Made by a program: the position numbers and the translations under genes
Shown here: piece after piece, positions 62,704 through 64,000 of the stretch
Layout: the number at the start of each line of letters is the position of its first letter
Numbering within the stretch: the stretch's first letter is position 1
Assembly (NCBI GenBank): GCA_016213735.1
Contig: JACQZU010000014.1
Span: forward strand, 1-64,000
DNA: 64,000 nucleotides
Source: Acidobacteriota bacterium
GTDB lineage: Bacteria; Acidobacteriota; Holophagae; Holophagales; Holophagaceae
Direction of reading: 5' to 3'
Notes under the pieces: model-generated
Seen by the model: the letters and a program-made list of their open reading frames with translations, nothing else
What the model was told of the DNA's origin: nothing
The model's database searches: none

Positions 62704-64000
62704 TCAGCCCCCCAGGGCCTTTCTCACGGCGGCTTCGAGCGGGCCCGGCTTTACCTCGGCCAGCTCGTAGGTGGCCCGCACCATGGGCTTGTTCACCTTC
62801 AGGACCCTCGTGATGTCGATGGGAGTTGCGCTCAGCACCACGTCGCAGGGGGTCGCCTCGATGGTCGCTTCCAGGTCCTTGATCTGGGCCTCGCCGTAGC
62901 CCATGGCCGGCAGGATGCCCCGGGCGTTGGGGTACTTGAGGTAGGTGGCGGCGATGGAAGCCACGGCGTAGGGGCTGGGGTCCACGATGAGCTGGGCGCC
63001 GGCGTTCCGGGCGGCCACCACGCCCGCCCCGTAGGTCATGGAGCCGTGGGTGAGGGTGGGGCCGTCCTCGATCACCAGCACCTTCTGGTCCCTCACCCAC
63101 TCAGGGCGCTGGCAGGTGACGGGGCTGTTGGCGCGGATCACCAGGGCGCCAGGATTCAGCTTCCGGGCCGCGTCCTCGATGGCGCCGATGTCCTTCTCGT
63201 CAGCGGTGTCGCACTTGTTGATCAGGATGACGTCCGCCCGCCGGAAGTTGGCCTCTCCGGGGTGGTAGCGCTGCTCGTGGCCCGCCCTGTGGGGATCCGC
63301 GATGCAGATGTGGAGAGCGCTCTGGTAGAAGGGCAGATCGTTGTTGCCGCCGTCCCAGAGAATGACGTCCGCCTCCTGCTCGGCCTGGCGGATGATCCGT
63401 TCGTAGTCCACGCCGGCGTAGACCACGAAACCGTTGTCGATGTGGGGTTCGTACTCCTCCCGCTCCTCGATGGTGCACTGGTGGCGGTCAAGGTCCCCGT
63501 AGTCGGCGAAGCGCTGGCAGGCCTGGCGGGCCAGGTCCCCGTAGGGCATGGGGTGGCGGATGGCGACCACCTTCTTCCCAAGTTTTTTGAGGATGTTGCT
63601 CAGGTAGCGGGTGGTCTGGCTCTTCCCGGCCCCGGTGCGCACCGCGGTCACCGCTAGGACCGGCCGGCTCGAGCGGATCATGGTCTTGTCGGCCCCCAGC
63701 AGCTCGAAGTCCACGCCCTTGGCGATGCAGAGGCTGGCCAGGTGGCCGACGTGCTCGTGGGTCACGTCGGAATAGGAGAAGACCGCCACGTCCGGCCGCT
63801 CCCGCTCGATCAGGGCGGTGAGCTCGGCCTCGTCGAAGATCGGCACGCCGTCGGGGTACAGCTTCCCGGCCAGGACCGCGGGATACTTGCGGCCCGCGAT
63901 GTCCGGGATCTGGGTGGCCGTGAAGGCCACGACCTTGAAGGCCGGATTGTCCCGGAAGACGGTGTTGAAATTGTGGAAGTCTCGGCCTGCGGCTCCCAGG
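62704..64000 (-). CDS. cyclic 2,3-diphosphoglycerate synthase homologue (5' end outside window)
   Basis: About 431 residues are visible, with the N-terminus cut by the right edge. A P-loop (VRTGAGKSQTTRYLS), GDLDRHQCTIEEREEYEPHID, ILWDGGNNDLPF and VLINKCDTADEKDI match the cPGS-like GTPase-related family. In methanogens cPGS makes cyclic 2,3-diphosphoglycerate, a thermoprotectant; bacterial homologues have no settled role. The frame stays open to base 64000, reading NPAFKVVAFTATQIP. It is not overlapped by the permease gene. Confidence 0.85.
   Translation of the reverse strand, partial: LGAAGRDFHNFNTVFRDNPAFKVVAFTATQIPDIAGRKYPAVLAGKLYPDGVPIFDEAELTALIERERPDVAVFSYSDVTHEHVGHLASLCIAKGVDFELLGADKTMIRSSRPVLAVTAVRTGAGKSQTTRYLSNILKKLGKKVVAIRHPMPYGDLARQACQRFADYGDLDRHQCTIEEREEYEPHIDNGFVVYAGVDYERIIRQAEQEADVILWDGGNNDLPFYQSALHICIADPHRAGHEQRYHPGEANFRRADVILINKCDTADEKDIGAIEDAARKLNPGALVIRANSPVTCQRPEWVRDQKVLVIEDGPTLTHGSMTYGAGVVAARNAGAQLIVDPSPYAVASIAATYLKYPNARGILPAMGYGEAQIKDLEATIEATPCDVVLSATPIDITRVLKVNKPMVRATYELAEVKPGPLEAAVRKALGG

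Overview
The window is about 64 kb of very GC-rich, tightly packed bacterial chromosome. Gene content suggests a Gram-negative member of the Acidobacteriota, probably a Holophagae/Geothrix-type organism. The reasons are an Oar-type TonB-dependent receptor with an N-terminal carboxypeptidase-like domain, a DUF5117/DUF4953 zinc metalloprotease, C-terminal-Phe outer-membrane barrels, and a mostly housekeeping gene set. This placement is inferred from gene families and composition; no search was run. No prophage, insertion sequence with a transposase, or CRISPR array was seen.

Layout. 1-644: two tandem copies of a tRNA-Ser-linked, hairpin-rich repeat. 645-5402: relA/spoT, CoA pyrophosphatase, isochorismatase-fold hydrolase, a DUF4287/DUF5655 gene broken by an in-frame amber codon, and a YbaK deacylase. 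5479-8443: a MarR-led redox/detoxification cluster, followed by arylamine N-acetyltransferase and acetyl-CoA synthetase. 11483-19250: secreted metalloprotease, HD-GYP protein, NudJ, aconitase B and a glycosyltransferase. 19371-22383: ribH-nusB-accB-accC. 22585-27969: a beta-barrel / TonB receptor / beta-barrel operon beside a DeoR regulator. 28109-33581: an amidase lipoprotein and a complete 5-oxoproline operon (pxpB-pxpC-pxpA, DUF969, DUF979, pcp). 33578-36001: dCMP deaminase, a PAS protein, DUF1569 and an FAA hydrolase. 36039-36485: tRNA-Ser(CGA) with a 3' element whose inverted ends copy the tRNA 3' end. 36508-42218: lipoprotein, phospholipase D, nitrilase-family enzyme, K+ channel with thioesterase, PEGA-like protein and an Mrp ATPase. 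42293-45887: ppk1, rplY, pth. 46056-48595: two secreted proteins sharing a C-terminal domain. 48792-50550: proline dehydrogenase, rpsF-rpsR. 50733-56033: small membrane protein, DinB protein, SDR, and the serine cluster DUF1015-serA-serC. 56224-64000: response regulator, GH113-like protein, CNNM/CorC protein, membrane acyltransferase, amino-acid permease, and the 3' part of a cyclic-2,3-diphosphoglycerate synthase homologue cut by the window edge.

How genes work together. The pxp operon should release, import and open 5-oxoproline to glutamate. DUF1015-serA-serC links serine synthesis to a protein of unknown role. The MarR cluster looks like a response to electrophiles or quinones. RibH-NusB-AccB-AccC and RplY-Pth are ordinary housekeeping groups. 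Most operons show 1-16 nt overlaps (ATGA/GTGA), and several convergent pairs share or abut palindromic stop codons.

The most unusual signal is the tRNA-Ser-associated element. At 36111-36485 a 25-bp inverted repeat (24/25), made of the tRNA 3' end plus its flank, encloses a terminator, a nested inverted tRNA-end copy, and a 10-bp stem around a row of hairpins with three-base loops. Related units lie at the window start. It may be a small mobile element or a new structured RNA.
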